The position numbers and the translations under genes are program-made. Of a stretch of DNA of 64,000 nt, positions 25,839 to 34,517 are shown one piece after another. The stretch is taken from positions 1 through 64,000 of the forward strand of contig JAEVYU010000050.1 of NCBI GenBank assembly GCA_023392595.1. Reading direction: 5' to 3'. The first letter of the stretch is position 1. Every line of letters begins with the position of its first letter. Source of the stretch: Bacillota bacterium. GTDB taxonomy: Bacteria > Bacillota > UBA4882 > UBA8346. Below the pieces are notes generated by a model. It was not told the origin of the DNA. It saw only the letters and a program-made list of their open reading frames with translations, and made no database searches.

Positions 25839-27665
25839 ATGATGGTATCGGAAATGGAAAAAGATTTTTACGATGTACTTTGTTATACCAGAATGCCGCA
25901 GGAAGAGTTGATTTATGCGCCAAAACTGGCATACAGTATGCATCTGGCAGTGAGTGAAGATGGAGCCAGCTTCCAGCCTTTGAACCATAATTCCGGAGTG
26001 TTGTTTGCGAAGGCTACCGCAAATGGCGACTTAACTCTCAACGCCAAGAGTCTTAAGAATCCTTATATATTTTATATGGCGGATGGTACTTTTGGGGTGG
26101 TGGCTGTCCGTACAGAGCCGGATGGGGGAAATGACTCGCAGAGCAGGGGGCAAATTATTTTATTTACTTCTGCCGATCTCCTCAAGTATAAGGAAATTGG
26201 ACTGATTAATCTGAAGGGAGATACTTATGTTTGCGATGTGGCTTGTCAGTATGATCAGGTAAAGAAATCCTATGTGATACGCTGGAGCGACGAGAAGAGG
26301 AACTATTACCAAAATTTCATCGATGATATCATGACTCTCTCCGCTGCTTCCGTACGGCAAAAGCCTGAAGCTTTTGCGTTAACCCCGGTAAGTACGGATA
26401 TTGAGGGAATAGTTCCCGGGAACATGATTCGTGTGTCTCGGAAAGTGGCGCGCCGACTTGTCTGCAAGCTTACGGTTCCCGATAATGTAAAAATTGAAAT
26501 TCCTGAAAGTGTAGTTGTTACATCAGAAGAGGGTTTGAATACTGTGAGAGCGACTGCAGTCTACAGTGACGGAACAACAGCCTTGAAGGCCATCGATTGG
26601 GACACTTCGGAAATAGAATGGAAAAAGCCAGGAACTTATCGCATAACAGGTACCGTCCGTCAAGAACATTTTGCATTTCCTATGGCCATTCACCGTGCAG
26701 ATCCCTGCATCGCCAAATGGAATGGCAAGTATTATTTTATTGCCACCAATGATGCCGACGGCAATCATACATTATCCATGAGGGAAGCGGATACCATTCC
26801 AGGTCTGGTAGATGCCGCGGAAACATTGATCCTAGATTCCGGTACTTATGAGGATATTGGCGGATTGCTTTGGGCGCCGGAATTTCACAAGATTGAAGAG
26901 GATCTCTATATCTTTCATGCGGCAACACCCGGAGAATTTTACCATGAAGAATCCCATGTTATGAAGTTGCGAAGAGGCGGTAATCCGCTATGCGCGGCCG
27001 ACTGGTCAAGGCCCTGGCGGGTGGTGAAAAAAGATGGGACCTATCTTTGTGAAGCAGGGAAAACCATTTCCCTGGATATGACCAACTTTAAATGGAACGG
27101 GGAATATTACGTCGCCTGGTCGCAGCGGCAGTTTCTGCCAGTGGATCTGGGCGCCTGGATTTATATTGCCAAAGTTGATCCGGGGGAGCCATGGAAACTT
27201 ACCACCGACCCGGTGCTGTTATCCAAGCCCGATTATGGATGGGCCAACAACCATATTTTTGTGGAAGAAGGTCCCTTTGCTCTGATTGGCGGCGGAAAGT
27301 TATTTTTGACTTTTGCCGGCGCATTGATTGACGCCACTTATGTTGTGGGACTGCTCACCGCGGATCAAGGCGCGGATTTATTAAACCCTGACAGTTGGAC
27401 CAAAGGAAATTACCCACTATTAACATCACGAAGTGTACCTGGGGAATACGGTCCCGGTCATAATTCCTATGTGACGGATGATGATGGAACCGTGTGGAAT
27501 GCTTATCATGCCAGACCGGGGATTGAGGGACCCAGATCTTTCGGCTTACGCCGGGTTCATTTTGATATTGACGGGTATCCGGTACTGGATTTGACGGAGG
27601 ATAAAGATTTGAATCAGGAATTGGCCAAAGTCACCCTAAACTTAGAAGTGAGGATTGATCAATAG
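25839..27665 (+). CDS. GH43 family glycoside hydrolase
   Basis: A 608-residue enzyme without signal peptide. Residues 1-180 form an accessory part, and about 190-275 an Ig-like segment. The five-bladed GH43 propeller starts at R-A-D-P-C-I-A-K-W (catalytic base Asp about 287), continues with Y-E-D-I-G-G-L-L-W-A-P-E (third acidic residue region) and has a Glu in H-I-F-V-E-E-G-P (about 473-475) as probable acid. Such proteins are beta-xylosidases or alpha-L-arabinofuranosidases. Given its neighbours it would trim arabinosyl or xylosyl residues in the cytosol. AAGGAG precedes ATG 25839 by 10 bases. Confidence 0.87.
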   Translation: MMVSEMEKDFYDVLCYTRMPQEELIYAPKLAYSMHLAVSEDGASFQPLNHNSGVLFAKATANGDLTLNAKSLKNPYIFYMADGTFGVVAVRTEPDGGNDSQSRGQIILFTSADLLKYKEIGLINLKGDTYVCDVACQYDQVKKSYVIRWSDEKRNYYQNFIDDIMTLSAASVRQKPEAFALTPVSTDIEGIVPGNMIRVSRKVARRLVCKLTVPDNVKIEIPESVVVTSEEGLNTVRATAVYSDGTTALKAIDWDTSEIEWKKPGTYRITGTVRQEHFAFPMAIHRADPCIAKWNGKYYFIATNDADGNHTLSMREADTIPGLVDAAETLILDSGTYEDIGGLLWAPEFHKIEEDLYIFHAATPGEFYHEESHVMKLRRGGNPLCAADWSRPWRVVKKDGTYLCEAGKTISLDMTNFKWNGEYYVAWSQRQFLPVDLGAWIYIAKVDPGEPWKLTTDPVLLSKPDYGWANNHIFVEEGPFALIGGGKLFLTFAGALIDATYVVGLLTADQGADLLNPDSWTKGNYPLLTSRSVPGEYGPGHNSYVTDDDGTVWNAYHARPGIEGPRSFGLRRVHFDIDGYPVLDLTEDKDLNQELAKVTLNLEVRIDQ

Positions 27666-27685
27666 TAACTGGAGGTAAATACTTT

Positions 27686-29197
27686 ATGCTACAGATTAAA
27701 GTGCCGCAAGAATCAAAAGGAACCAAGTTTTCCGGGAGTTGGAATTTTTGTGTGGGTACGGGAAGGCTGGGACTGGCGCTGCAACATGAGTACCTGGAGC
27801 ATCTGTCCCTGGTTCAGAAGGAAATCGGTTTTCAATATATCAGGGGCCATGGATTGTTTCATGATGACATCGGGATCTACCGCGAAGATGAGGTTCATGG
27901 TGAAATCAGACCCTTTTACAATTTTACATATATCGACAGGATATTTGACGCTTTTCGGGAAAGAGGGATCCGGCCCTTTGTTGAACTGGGATTTATGCCG
28001 GCCAGGTTGTCATCTGGCAGAGAGACGGTTTTTTATTGGAAAGGAAATATCACCCCGCCAAGGGATTATCAGAAATGGGTCAATCTTATTCGGGCGACTG
28101 TTGCCCATTTTATCGCCCGCTATGGCATAGAGGAAGTGTTAAAATGGCCTTTTGAGGTATGGAACGAGCCTAATCTTGAGGGATTTTGGAAGAATGCCGA
28201 CCAGTCCGAATACTTCAAGTTATATAAGGTTACAGCAATGGCGATTAAAGAAATCAACCCGGACCTGAAAGTGGGAGGGCCGGCTATCTGTGGCGGCGCA
28301 GACCACTGGATTACGGATTTTCTAAAATTTTGTCAGGAGGAAAAGGCGCCGGTGGATTTTGTGACACGGCATGCCTATACATCAAAAGCGCCGGAGGTGA
28401 CTCCCCATTTCTATTATCAGGAATTGCATCATAATCAATATATGCTGGATGAATTCAAACAGGTAAGGGAATTGATCGACCAATCACCCATCCCAAAACT
28501 ACCCTTTCATATCACGGAATATAATTCTTCATGGCATCCGCTTAACCCCGTTCACGACACAGTTTTGAATGCCGCTTACCTAGCAAGAATTTTGAGTGAA
28601 GGCGGCGATTATGTTGATTCCTTTTCCTACTGGACCTTTAGTGATGTATTTGAGGAATGCGATGTTCCCAGAGGACAATTTCATGGAGGCTTTGGCATGA
28701 TCGCCCTCAATGGAATACCCAAGCCGACTTTTCATGTTTTTAAGTTCTTTAAAAGCATGGACGGAGAAATACTTCACCGGGACGAGCAGATGCTGGTGAC
28801 CAGAAAAGAAAACGGCTCGCTGGCATTGATAGTCTGGAACCTAGTCTTAGAAAAAGGAGCAGGCTTTGAAAAGAAGCTTGGGCTCGATCTGCCTGTGGGA
28901 TTTGCTTCGGCATTCGTCCAAAGGAATACCCTTAGCGAAGAATACGGTAATCCATGGAGAACATGGATTCGGATGGGCAGACCAAGATTTCCGTCTCGGG
29001 AGAAGGTAGAAATCTTGAAAGAAGTTGCCAGGCCACTGGTTACCACAAGTCGAGTGGAAAGTGAAAACGGGTATCTAAAGTTGAAAATTCAACTGACTAA
29101 AAATGAAGTTTCGCTTTTCCGGATTTCGGAGATTGAGGATGAATCCTCTTCATACATCGGACTGGATGATGGTAAAATCACCAGTTATGGCAGATAA
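27686..29197 (+). CDS. xynB: GH39 beta-xylosidase
   Basis: A 503-residue cytosolic GH39 enzyme. The TIM barrel holds the acid/base Glu in V-W-N-E-P-N-L-E-G (about residue 159) and the nucleophile Glu in H-I-T-E-Y-N-S-S-W (about residue 277). F-Y-N-F-T-Y-I-D-R and R-G-H-G-L-F-H-D-D are also typical. It hydrolyses xylobiose and short xylo-oligosaccharides to xylose. Length fits known GH39 xylosidases (about 500). It lies 20 bases after the GH43 gene with GGAGGTAAA before the ATG. It is the last gene of the locus. Confidence 0.93.
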   Translation: MLQIKVPQESKGTKFSGSWNFCVGTGRLGLALQHEYLEHLSLVQKEIGFQYIRGHGLFHDDIGIYREDEVHGEIRPFYNFTYIDRIFDAFRERGIRPFVELGFMPARLSSGRETVFYWKGNITPPRDYQKWVNLIRATVAHFIARYGIEEVLKWPFEVWNEPNLEGFWKNADQSEYFKLYKVTAMAIKEINPDLKVGGPAICGGADHWITDFLKFCQEEKAPVDFVTRHAYTSKAPEVTPHFYYQELHHNQYMLDEFKQVRELIDQSPIPKLPFHITEYNSSWHPLNPVHDTVLNAAYLARILSEGGDYVDSFSYWTFSDVFEECDVPRGQFHGGFGMIALNGIPKPTFHVFKFFKSMDGEILHRDEQMLVTRKENGSLALIVWNLVLEKGAGFEKKLGLDLPVGFASAFVQRNTLSEEYGNPWRTWIRMGRPRFPSREKVEILKEVARPLVTTSRVESENGYLKLKIQLTKNEVSLFRISEIEDESSSYIGLDDGKITSYGR

Positions 29198-29418
29198 CAA
29201 GGATGACATGGGGTCACAACAGCGGTATCGTTCAGTGAGGATTGCGCGGACTCCCGACGGCAAATCATCCAGAAGACGCCAATTTTATAATAAAATAAAG
29301 AAGAGATGCCGGTTTCACCTTTCAGGACACGGGTTATTCAATGGGAAGCCGGGGTGTCCGGAGGGTTATCCATGATGACCCTCGGAAACCTGCGAGATCC
29401 GCCGGTTTTTCTACCGGA
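29198..29418. other. Intergenic region after xylanolytic locus
   Basis: Several short GC-rich inverted repeats are present (for example the CCGG...CCGG stem near 29400-29419), possibly serving as a terminator for the gene on the minus strand. No gene is supported here. Confidence 0.4.
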
Positions 29419-29622
29419 TTAGCTTCTGCTGTTAGGCGGATCCGGAAATGGTGCCCGCTCGTTAGTTACAGGCATCCAATAATCGGCTTCCAAATAATTA
29501 CCGGTATCATGATCATAAAAAGAATGATTGACGTACATTCCCTTATAAACAGCTTCATCAATTGAGAAATATACAGATTTAAATTGTACCGGTTTTCCAT
29601 CCTCAACATGGGTCCATTCCAT
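29419..29622 (-). CDS. Small soluble protein of unknown function
   Basis: A 67-residue acidic protein rich in Tyr and His, starting MEWTHVEDGKPVQF and ending in a Pro-rich tail. I do not recognise the family. It is likely real because a strong AAAGGAGG lies six to eight bases ahead of its ATG and no other gene overlaps it. It is isolated between the xylanolytic locus and the repeat element at 29801-29900. Confidence 0.6.
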   Translation of the reverse strand: MEWTHVEDGKPVQFKSVYFSIDEAVYKGMYVNHSFYDHDTGNYLEADYWMPVTNERAPFPDPPNSRS

Positions 29623-29800
29623 CTTGACCCCTCCTTTGTAAGATTGTACCTTATTATTTTCGCCGATTTCATCTCAAGTTATCCTGCCAGATCTTTTGTT
29701 AAGTGCTAAATCACAAGGACATTGAACGCATATCTGATCTCCCAAGAGGGGGTCATCACTGTCAATTGGATGCAATCGATTCAATTGAAAAAAATTAAGT

Positions 29801-29900
29801 GAGGCTGTTGAAAGGATTTTGAAATCAATAAGAAATACAATATAAATATACAGTATCGTTGAATAAACGAGTTTAAATATATTGTATTTCTTAATCATGG
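29801..29900. repeat. Inverted-repeat element R3, copy a
   Basis: AAGAAATACAATATA (29830-29844) and TATATTGTATTTCTT (29878-29892) form a perfect 15-bp inverted repeat. The left flank GGCTGTTGAAAGG... aligns with the left arm of the copy at 39880-40000. Related copy c lies at 62605-62661. It is non-coding and resembles a MITE or mobile hairpin. Confidence 0.75.
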
Positions 29901-29963
29901 GTGCGCCCGCCACGAATTTTTTTTGGGCAACCTCGTATTGATAAAAATGGATTTTTGAAAGTT

Positions 29964-30584
29964 TTAATTCACATCACCGGAAAAAAGTTCCTGTCCATCA
30001 AGGTCTTCCGGCTCTTCATCTTCCTCCAGTTCTTCCGGTTCGTTTTCTTCCCGGTCTTCTTCAGGAATTTCCTCTTGCGGGTTGTTCATTCCCAGATTGG
30101 AAGCAAGGGCCGAATTATCTCCAGCAACAGCATGTTGTTGTTTGGTATTGGAACTTTGGATGGCGGCGTTGGTTCCGCTGGCACTGTCGATGTTACTGCC
30201 GCTAGCTACTTGCGTTGCGGATGATTCCCCCGAAGTCTCATTGACCTGGTTATTGATGACAATAGTAAGTTCTTCTCCAGTATTCCATTCTCCATCGATA
30301 TTGTGAGGTTCGGACTGATTTCCTTTCATGCCTAAATTACGGGCTTTCCCTTGAGCTCCGACACTTTGTTGTTGTTCGGTATTGGATGAATCAAGGGCGG
30401 CATTGTTACCTGCGGCGCTGTTTCTACCAGCTCCACTGGCAATTTGGGTCGTATTGGGGGCAACCGTAAATTGATTATTGATGATGATCACAATTTTCTT
30501 TTTTTCGGATACCGGAGATTCGGAAACAGTCTCTTTTCCATCGCTTTTCATGGTGATAATGATTTTTTCATCACCAACTGCCAA
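29964..30584 (-). CDS. Acidic protein with two internal repeats, unknown
   Basis: A 206-residue protein with two homologous units of about 55 residues (about 30-90 and 105-165). Each runs from an I-V-I-x-I-N-N-Q strand through an N/S/A/T-rich segment with S-N-T-x-Q-Q to L-G-M. A highly acidic tail (about 168-200, mostly Glu, Asp, Pro) follows. No signal peptide or membrane segment is present. TTG 30584 follows AAAGGAG. I do not recognise the family. The Asn/Gln/Ser-rich repeats recall spore surface or coat-associated proteins, but this is only an impression. The 42-bp repeat array lies directly upstream of its promoter region. Confidence 0.75.
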   Translation of the reverse strand: MAVGDEKIIITMKSDGKETVSESPVSEKKKIVIIINNQFTVAPNTTQIASGAGRNSAAGNNAALDSSNTEQQQSVGAQGKARNLGMKGNQSEPHNIDGEWNTGEELTIVINNQVNETSGESSATQVASGSNIDSASGTNAAIQSSNTKQQHAVAGDNSALASNLGMNNPQEEIPEEDREENEPEELEEDEEPEDLDGQELFSGDVN

Positions 30585-30741
30585 TTTTAACCGCTCCTTT
30601 CTTTGTTTTAAATATTTTATGTGAAAAATTGCAATAGTGAAACGGAATTTCAGCCTATCAGGTTAAATTTCATAAGAGGTTATGATACCTTTTCGTTAAT
30701 CGTTCCGTTTTCGGCGTGGAATAGACCATCGTATTGGGAGA

Positions 30742-31225
30742 AAGAATGATTTCCGTGACGGAATGAATTCATTGGATGACAGAAGGAATGATTTCTGTGA
30801 GGGAATGAATGCATTGGGTGACAGAAGGAATGATTTCCGTGACGGAATGAATTCATTGGATGACAGAAGGAATGCTTTCCGTGACAAAATGAATTCATTG
30901 GATGACAGAAAGAACGATTTCCGTGAGGGAATGAATGCATTGGATGATAGAAGAAATGATTTCCGTGACAGAATGAATTCATTGGATGACAGAAAGAATG
31001 ATTTCTGTGAGGGAATGAATGCATTGGGTGACAGAAGGAATGATTTCCGTGACGGAATGAATTCATTGGATGACAGAAGGAATGCTTTCCGTGAGGGAAT
31101 GAATGCATTGGATGATAGAAGGAATGATTTCCGTGACGGAATGAATGCATTGGATGACAGAAGGAATGCTTTCCGTGACAAAATGAATTCATTGGATGAC
31201 AGGAGGAATGCTTTTTCCGTGATAG
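30742..31225. repeat. Tandem array of about eleven 42-bp repeats
   Basis: The unit begins GGAATGAATTCATTGGATGA and closes with GATTTCCGTGAC, 42 bases in all. About 11.5 units run head to tail with point differences (TCA/GCA, AGG/AAG/AGA, GAT/GCT, GAC/GAG). Because the period is a multiple of three and the unit lacks stops, frames stay open on both strands. It is not a CRISPR array, since there are no unique spacers. Confidence 0.95.
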
Positions 31226-31398
31226 AATGCAATATTCTTTGGTACAATCAATATCAGAATAGGATTTTTCTAAAATATGTAGCAAATTCTTTATCGTTTT
31301 TAGCTAAGGCTTTATTGAGATACGGAAATAACCTAAAAAGATTAAAGGAAAAAAATGATTTTTTAGCGAATAAGGTAACACGATTTTCAAAAAAGTAA
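30763..31398 (+). CDS. Possible 14-residue-repeat coiled-coil protein
   Basis: The plus-strand frame reads as repeats of M-N-S/A-L-D-D-R-R/K-N-D-F-R-D/E-G, two heptads per unit with Met, Leu and Phe at core positions. It then continues into a different basic tail of about 60 residues. Differences between units are mostly conservative in this frame (S/A, R/K, D/E). Against it: no Shine-Dalgarno, a repeat-internal start and a two-base insertion near 31214 that changes the phase. Minus-strand frames of similar length also exist. Treat as uncertain. Confidence 0.3.
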   Translation: MNSLDDRRNDFCEGMNALGDRRNDFRDGMNSLDDRRNAFRDKMNSLDDRKNDFREGMNALDDRRNDFRDRMNSLDDRKNDFCEGMNALGDRRNDFRDGMNSLDDRRNAFREGMNALDDRRNDFRDGMNALDDRRNAFRDKMNSLDDRRNAFSVIECNILWYNQYQNRIFLKYVANSLSFLAKALLRYGNNLKRLKEKNDFLANKVTRFSKK

Positions 31399-31563
31399 TA
31401 TTTGAAATTTGACACGCCTCACCAAAAAAAGAAACGGGGAATGGACGAATAGGTTGGGAGCCGATCGATTCATGGGCCTGATTTTGGCGGCGGCGGAAAG
31501 CAAAAAAGCCTGACCATGATGAGCAAAGTAGTATATAAGATTACGAAGGAGATGGATGGATTG

Positions 31564-32181
31564 ATGTATCAATTTGATAAGGAGCGGGCCGGCTTTTTTG
31601 ATAATTTGGCGGAACGATGGGACCAGACGGGTCCGGTTCCGTCAGCGGAGGCTATTGAAAAATTCCTGGCAAAGATGAGGATTGGCGCCGGTGAGAGGGT
31701 TGTGGACCTAGGGACCGGCACGGGGCTTTTGGTTCCTTATATCATGAAGTACGGGCCGGGGGAAGTCGTTGCCGTGGATTTATCGGAAAAGATGCTTCAA
31801 AGACTGGCGGCTAAATATCAAAGCTTTTATGGGGATAAACTCAAAATTTCCCGTCAGGATGTTCATTGTTTGACCTTTGAGGATGAGACGAAGGATGTGG
31901 CCATTTGCAATAGCGTATTTCCGCATTTTCATGACAAACCCAAAGCGCTTTCGGAAATTTACCGGGTCTTAAAAAGCGGCGGCCGGATGGCGGTTCACCA
32001 TTTTGCCGGAAGGGAAAAGATCAATTCGTTCCATAGCGCAGCGGCAGACCCGCGAATCCGGGAAGATTTTTTGGAGGATGGGACGGATCTGGCGGTAATG
32101 GTAAAAAAAGCCGGTTTTACGGTGGTTGAGATGAGCGATACCGATCAGGAATATTTTTTGCTGGCGATTAAAAAACCATGA
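31564..32181 (+). CDS. Class I SAM-dependent methyltransferase
   Basis: A protein of about 205 residues with the SAM-binding motif V-V-D-L-G-T-G-T-G-L-L-V, acidic V-A-V-D-L-S-E, and A-I-C-N-S-V-F-P-H-F-H-D followed by R-V-L-K-S-G-G-R as in UbiE/arsenite-type methyltransferases (Methyltransf_11). The substrate is unknown. The start is uncertain: ATG 31516 has no ribosome site, whereas ATG 31564 (or TTG 31561) lies 9-12 bases after AAGGAG. The stop overlaps the ABC ATPase start as ATGA, so it is translationally coupled to a metal ABC transporter. Confidence 0.85.
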   Translation: MYQFDKERAGFFDNLAERWDQTGPVPSAEAIEKFLAKMRIGAGERVVDLGTGTGLLVPYIMKYGPGEVVAVDLSEKMLQRLAAKYQSFYGDKLKISRQDVHCLTFEDETKDVAICNSVFPHFHDKPKALSEIYRVLKSGGRMAVHHFAGREKINSFHSAAADPRIREDFLEDGTDLAVMVKKAGFTVVEMSDTDQEYFLLAIKKP

Positions 32182-32927
32182 CGGATTACGAAAACTTGGC
32201 CATCCGGATTGAACATTTAGTCGCCGGTTACGGAAAAAAAAGAGTCCTGAACGGTTTGAATTTTCAGGTTGCCCAGGGCGAGAGCGTCGCTATCATCGGT
32301 CCCAACGGCTCAGGAAAAACCACTTTATTTAAAGTGATCCTGGGGTTGCTTAAGCCATGGCAGGGGGATATCAATATTCTGGGCCATCGACTGGCAAGTG
32401 ATAGAGAACGCCGTCTTACCCGGGGCCAAATTGGGTATGTGCCTCAGCAAAATATTCCGGGAAAGCTTCCGATTACGGTTCATGATGCAGTGTTAATGGG
32501 ACGGTGGGGGAAGAATTTTTGCGGCCTCAAAAGGCCCGGCCCGCAAGACCGGAAAACCACCAGCGATATGATTGCCTGGGTCGGTTTGGCCCATAAGGAG
32601 TGGAGCGATTGCCGCTATTTATCAGGCGGTGAACAGCAAAAGGTCGCGATCGCCAGGGCACTGGTCCGGGAAGCGGCCATCCTTTTGCTGGATGAACCGA
32701 CTGCCTTTTTGGACCCGAATTCCAGAAATGAGTTGCTGGCGCTGATGAAACGATTAAGAGTGGATCAAGGCTTAACTTTGGTCATCATTAGCCATCACCC
32801 CTGGCAAATAACGGATCTTACCGACCGCTCCTGGCAGTTGGCTGAGGGGACCCTGCGGCCGATATCGCCGGAGGAAAACCGGAGTTTACTCCGAGAAATG
32901 AAGGTCTTTCAAGATGAGTTTATTTGA
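32178..32927 (+). CDS. Metal ABC transporter ATPase (ZnuC/TroB type)
   Basis: A 249-residue ATPase with Walker A G-P-N-G-S-G-K-T (about 39-46), Q-loop V-P-Q-Q-N, signature L-S-G-G-E-Q-Q-K, Walker B I-L-L-L-D-E-P-T and a switch His in I-S-H-H. It energises the permease that follows (overlap 14 bases). Family ZnuC/TroB/MntB for Zn or Mn. The metal cannot be told from the ATPase. Confidence 0.9.
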   Translation: MTDYENLAIRIEHLVAGYGKKRVLNGLNFQVAQGESVAIIGPNGSGKTTLFKVILGLLKPWQGDINILGHRLASDRERRLTRGQIGYVPQQNIPGKLPITVHDAVLMGRWGKNFCGLKRPGPQDRKTTSDMIAWVGLAHKEWSDCRYLSGGEQQKVAIARALVREAAILLLDEPTAFLDPNSRNELLALMKRLRVDQGLTLVIISHHPWQITDLTDRSWQLAEGTLRPISPEENRSLLREMKVFQDEFI

Positions 32928-33741
32928 TTATTTCCAAGTCCCCTTATTTCAAAAAGCCTTTTTAGGAGCTTTTTTGTCGGGAACTGGCCTTTCGCTTTTG
33001 GGAGTGGTGGTGTTGACGCTTAACTTAACCACTGTGCGCTTCGCCTTGATGCATGTGGCACTGTTGGGAGCGGCCGTCAGTATGGTAGCCGGTTTTTCGC
33101 CCTTACTTGGCGCCATGATCGCTATCGGAATCGCCGCTTTGCTATTAGGGCCTGCCGGAGATTATATCCGGGCCGATACCGGGGCGATTGGCGTATTGTT
33201 TATGACGGGTTCGTTGGGATTGGCTTTTATGTTGTTTTATAAGGCGGGGGTCCCGGCCATGAATGCGTTTGCCCTTTTTACCGGCAATATCCTGGCGCTC
33301 CAAACGGTTGATTTATGGGTCATAGGGATTTTAGCCGGAGTAATTGTGTTTTTATTGGTGGTCTTTTATCACGAAATCCAGCTGGTGCTTTATAACCCGG
33401 ACCTGGCGGAGGGCCTTGGCGTCCCGGTCAAGTTGATCCGGAACGGGCTTTTGTTACTTACAGGTTTGGCAATCGGAGTCAATTTCCGGTTGGTTGGGGC
33501 CTTATTGATTGACGCGGCGGTATTGCTGCCGGCTATGGCCGCATTGACCTTAGCGCGGGGGCTCAAAGGAGTTCTGGTACTTTCGGCTGTTTTCGGGATC
33601 CTATCTCAGGTGGGAGGACTGGCGGCTTCCATGATTTTTGACCTTCCCAGCGGAGCCAGTATCACTTTAACTGCGGTTGGGCTGGTTGGTCTGGCCGGTA
33701 TTTTGAAAAATTTAATTCTCAAAACAAGGAGAGTGGGTTAA
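32914..33741 (+). CDS. Metal ABC permease (ZnuB/TroC type)
   Basis: A 275-residue membrane protein of the ABC-3 family with eight or nine helices and the loop Y-N-P-D-L-A-E-G-L-G-V-P that contacts the ATPase. It is coded between the ATPase (14-base overlap) and the binding protein (2-base gap). It imports a divalent metal. Confidence 0.9.
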   Translation: MSLFDYFQVPLFQKAFLGAFLSGTGLSLLGVVVLTLNLTTVRFALMHVALLGAAVSMVAGFSPLLGAMIAIGIAALLLGPAGDYIRADTGAIGVLFMTGSLGLAFMLFYKAGVPAMNAFALFTGNILALQTVDLWVIGILAGVIVFLLVVFYHEIQLVLYNPDLAEGLGVPVKLIRNGLLLLTGLAIGVNFRLVGALLIDAAVLLPAMAALTLARGLKGVLVLSAVFGILSQVGGLAASMIFDLPSGASITLTAVGLVGLAGILKNLILKTRRVG

Positions 33742-33743
33742 AC

Positions 33744-34517
33744 ATGATGAAACTCAAAAAAATGTCGGGTTTTTCAAAGGAAATCCTATTCCTGACGGCG
33801 TTGTGTCTTATCGGTTGGCTGGGGACTCCCGGAGGTTGCGCCGAGACGAAAGTGGTGGTCGTGGCTTCCACCGGTTGGACGGGGGCTATTGCTGAAGCCG
33901 CCGGCGCTGATGAAGTGCGGGTTTTGGCTCCGCTGGAACTGAAACATCCGCCGGAATACGATTACCGGCCGTCGGATATCGCCAAGCTGAAAGAGGCCAC
34001 GGCTTTTGTTTATGCCGGATATGAGCCTTTCGCCAAGAAATTGCTGGCCGCCAGCGAGTTTCCCAAAACCAAAATATTTACCGTGGTGACCACCAATGAA
34101 CCTGGGATTCTCAAACAGCAAGCGGGAATTTTGGCGGAAAAGTTAGGTACCCGGGCTCAAGAGGAGAAATGGGAAAAGCGTTTTGACCGGGTGATCGCGG
34201 ATATTCAAAAACGGGCCCAAGGGAAAAAAGTTGCTCAAATCAAGGTCCTGGTTCAGCAACATCAACAGCCTTTCGTTCAATGGCTGGGTTATGACATCGT
34301 AGGGGTATTCGGCGCGGAGGAGATGAGTCCGGCCAAAGTAATGGAGTATGCTAACCTTGGACCGGAACTGGTTATTGATAATTTTCACAATCCGCAAGGG
34401 AAGCCCATCGTTGAAATCGCTCATTGCAAATATGTTGAATTAATCAATTTTCCCTCGGCGAAAGCCCCGTCTTTGATTGAAGTATTACAGGAGAATGCCG
34501 GAAGACTTGGGATCTAA
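33744..34517 (+). CDS. Metal ABC solute-binding lipoprotein (ZnuA/TroA type)
   Basis: A 257-residue binding protein, short for the family (usually about 300). The signal peptide ends in P-G-G-C, a plausible lipobox. Metal-ligand candidates are His in L-K-H-P-P-E-Y-D-Y-R-P-S-D (about residue 69), His in Q-Q-H-Q-Q-P-F, His in N-F-H-N-P and a late Glu/Asp. The first His sits where TroA has H-x-Y/P. It lacks the His-rich loop common in Zn importers. It delivers metal to the permease encoded just before. Confidence 0.85.
   Translation: MMKLKKMSGFSKEILFLTALCLIGWLGTPGGCAETKVVVVASTGWTGAIAEAAGADEVRVLAPLELKHPPEYDYRPSDIAKLKEATAFVYAGYEPFAKKLLAASEFPKTKIFTVVTTNEPGILKQQAGILAEKLGTRAQEEKWEKRFDRVIADIQKRAQGKKVAQIKVLVQQHQQPFVQWLGYDIVGVFGAEEMSPAKVMEYANLGPELVIDNFHNPQGKPIVEIAHCKYVELINFPSAKAPSLIEVLQENAGRLGI

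Noticed and set aside
30742..31225. CRISPR array
   Set aside because: The whole unit repeats without unique spacers, units are contiguous and no cas genes are in the window.
30680..31285. Minus-strand His/Ser/Phe-rich repeat protein
   Set aside because: The frame is open only because the 42-bp repeat has no stops in several frames. It has no ribosome site, and the unit differences are less conservative than in the plus frame.
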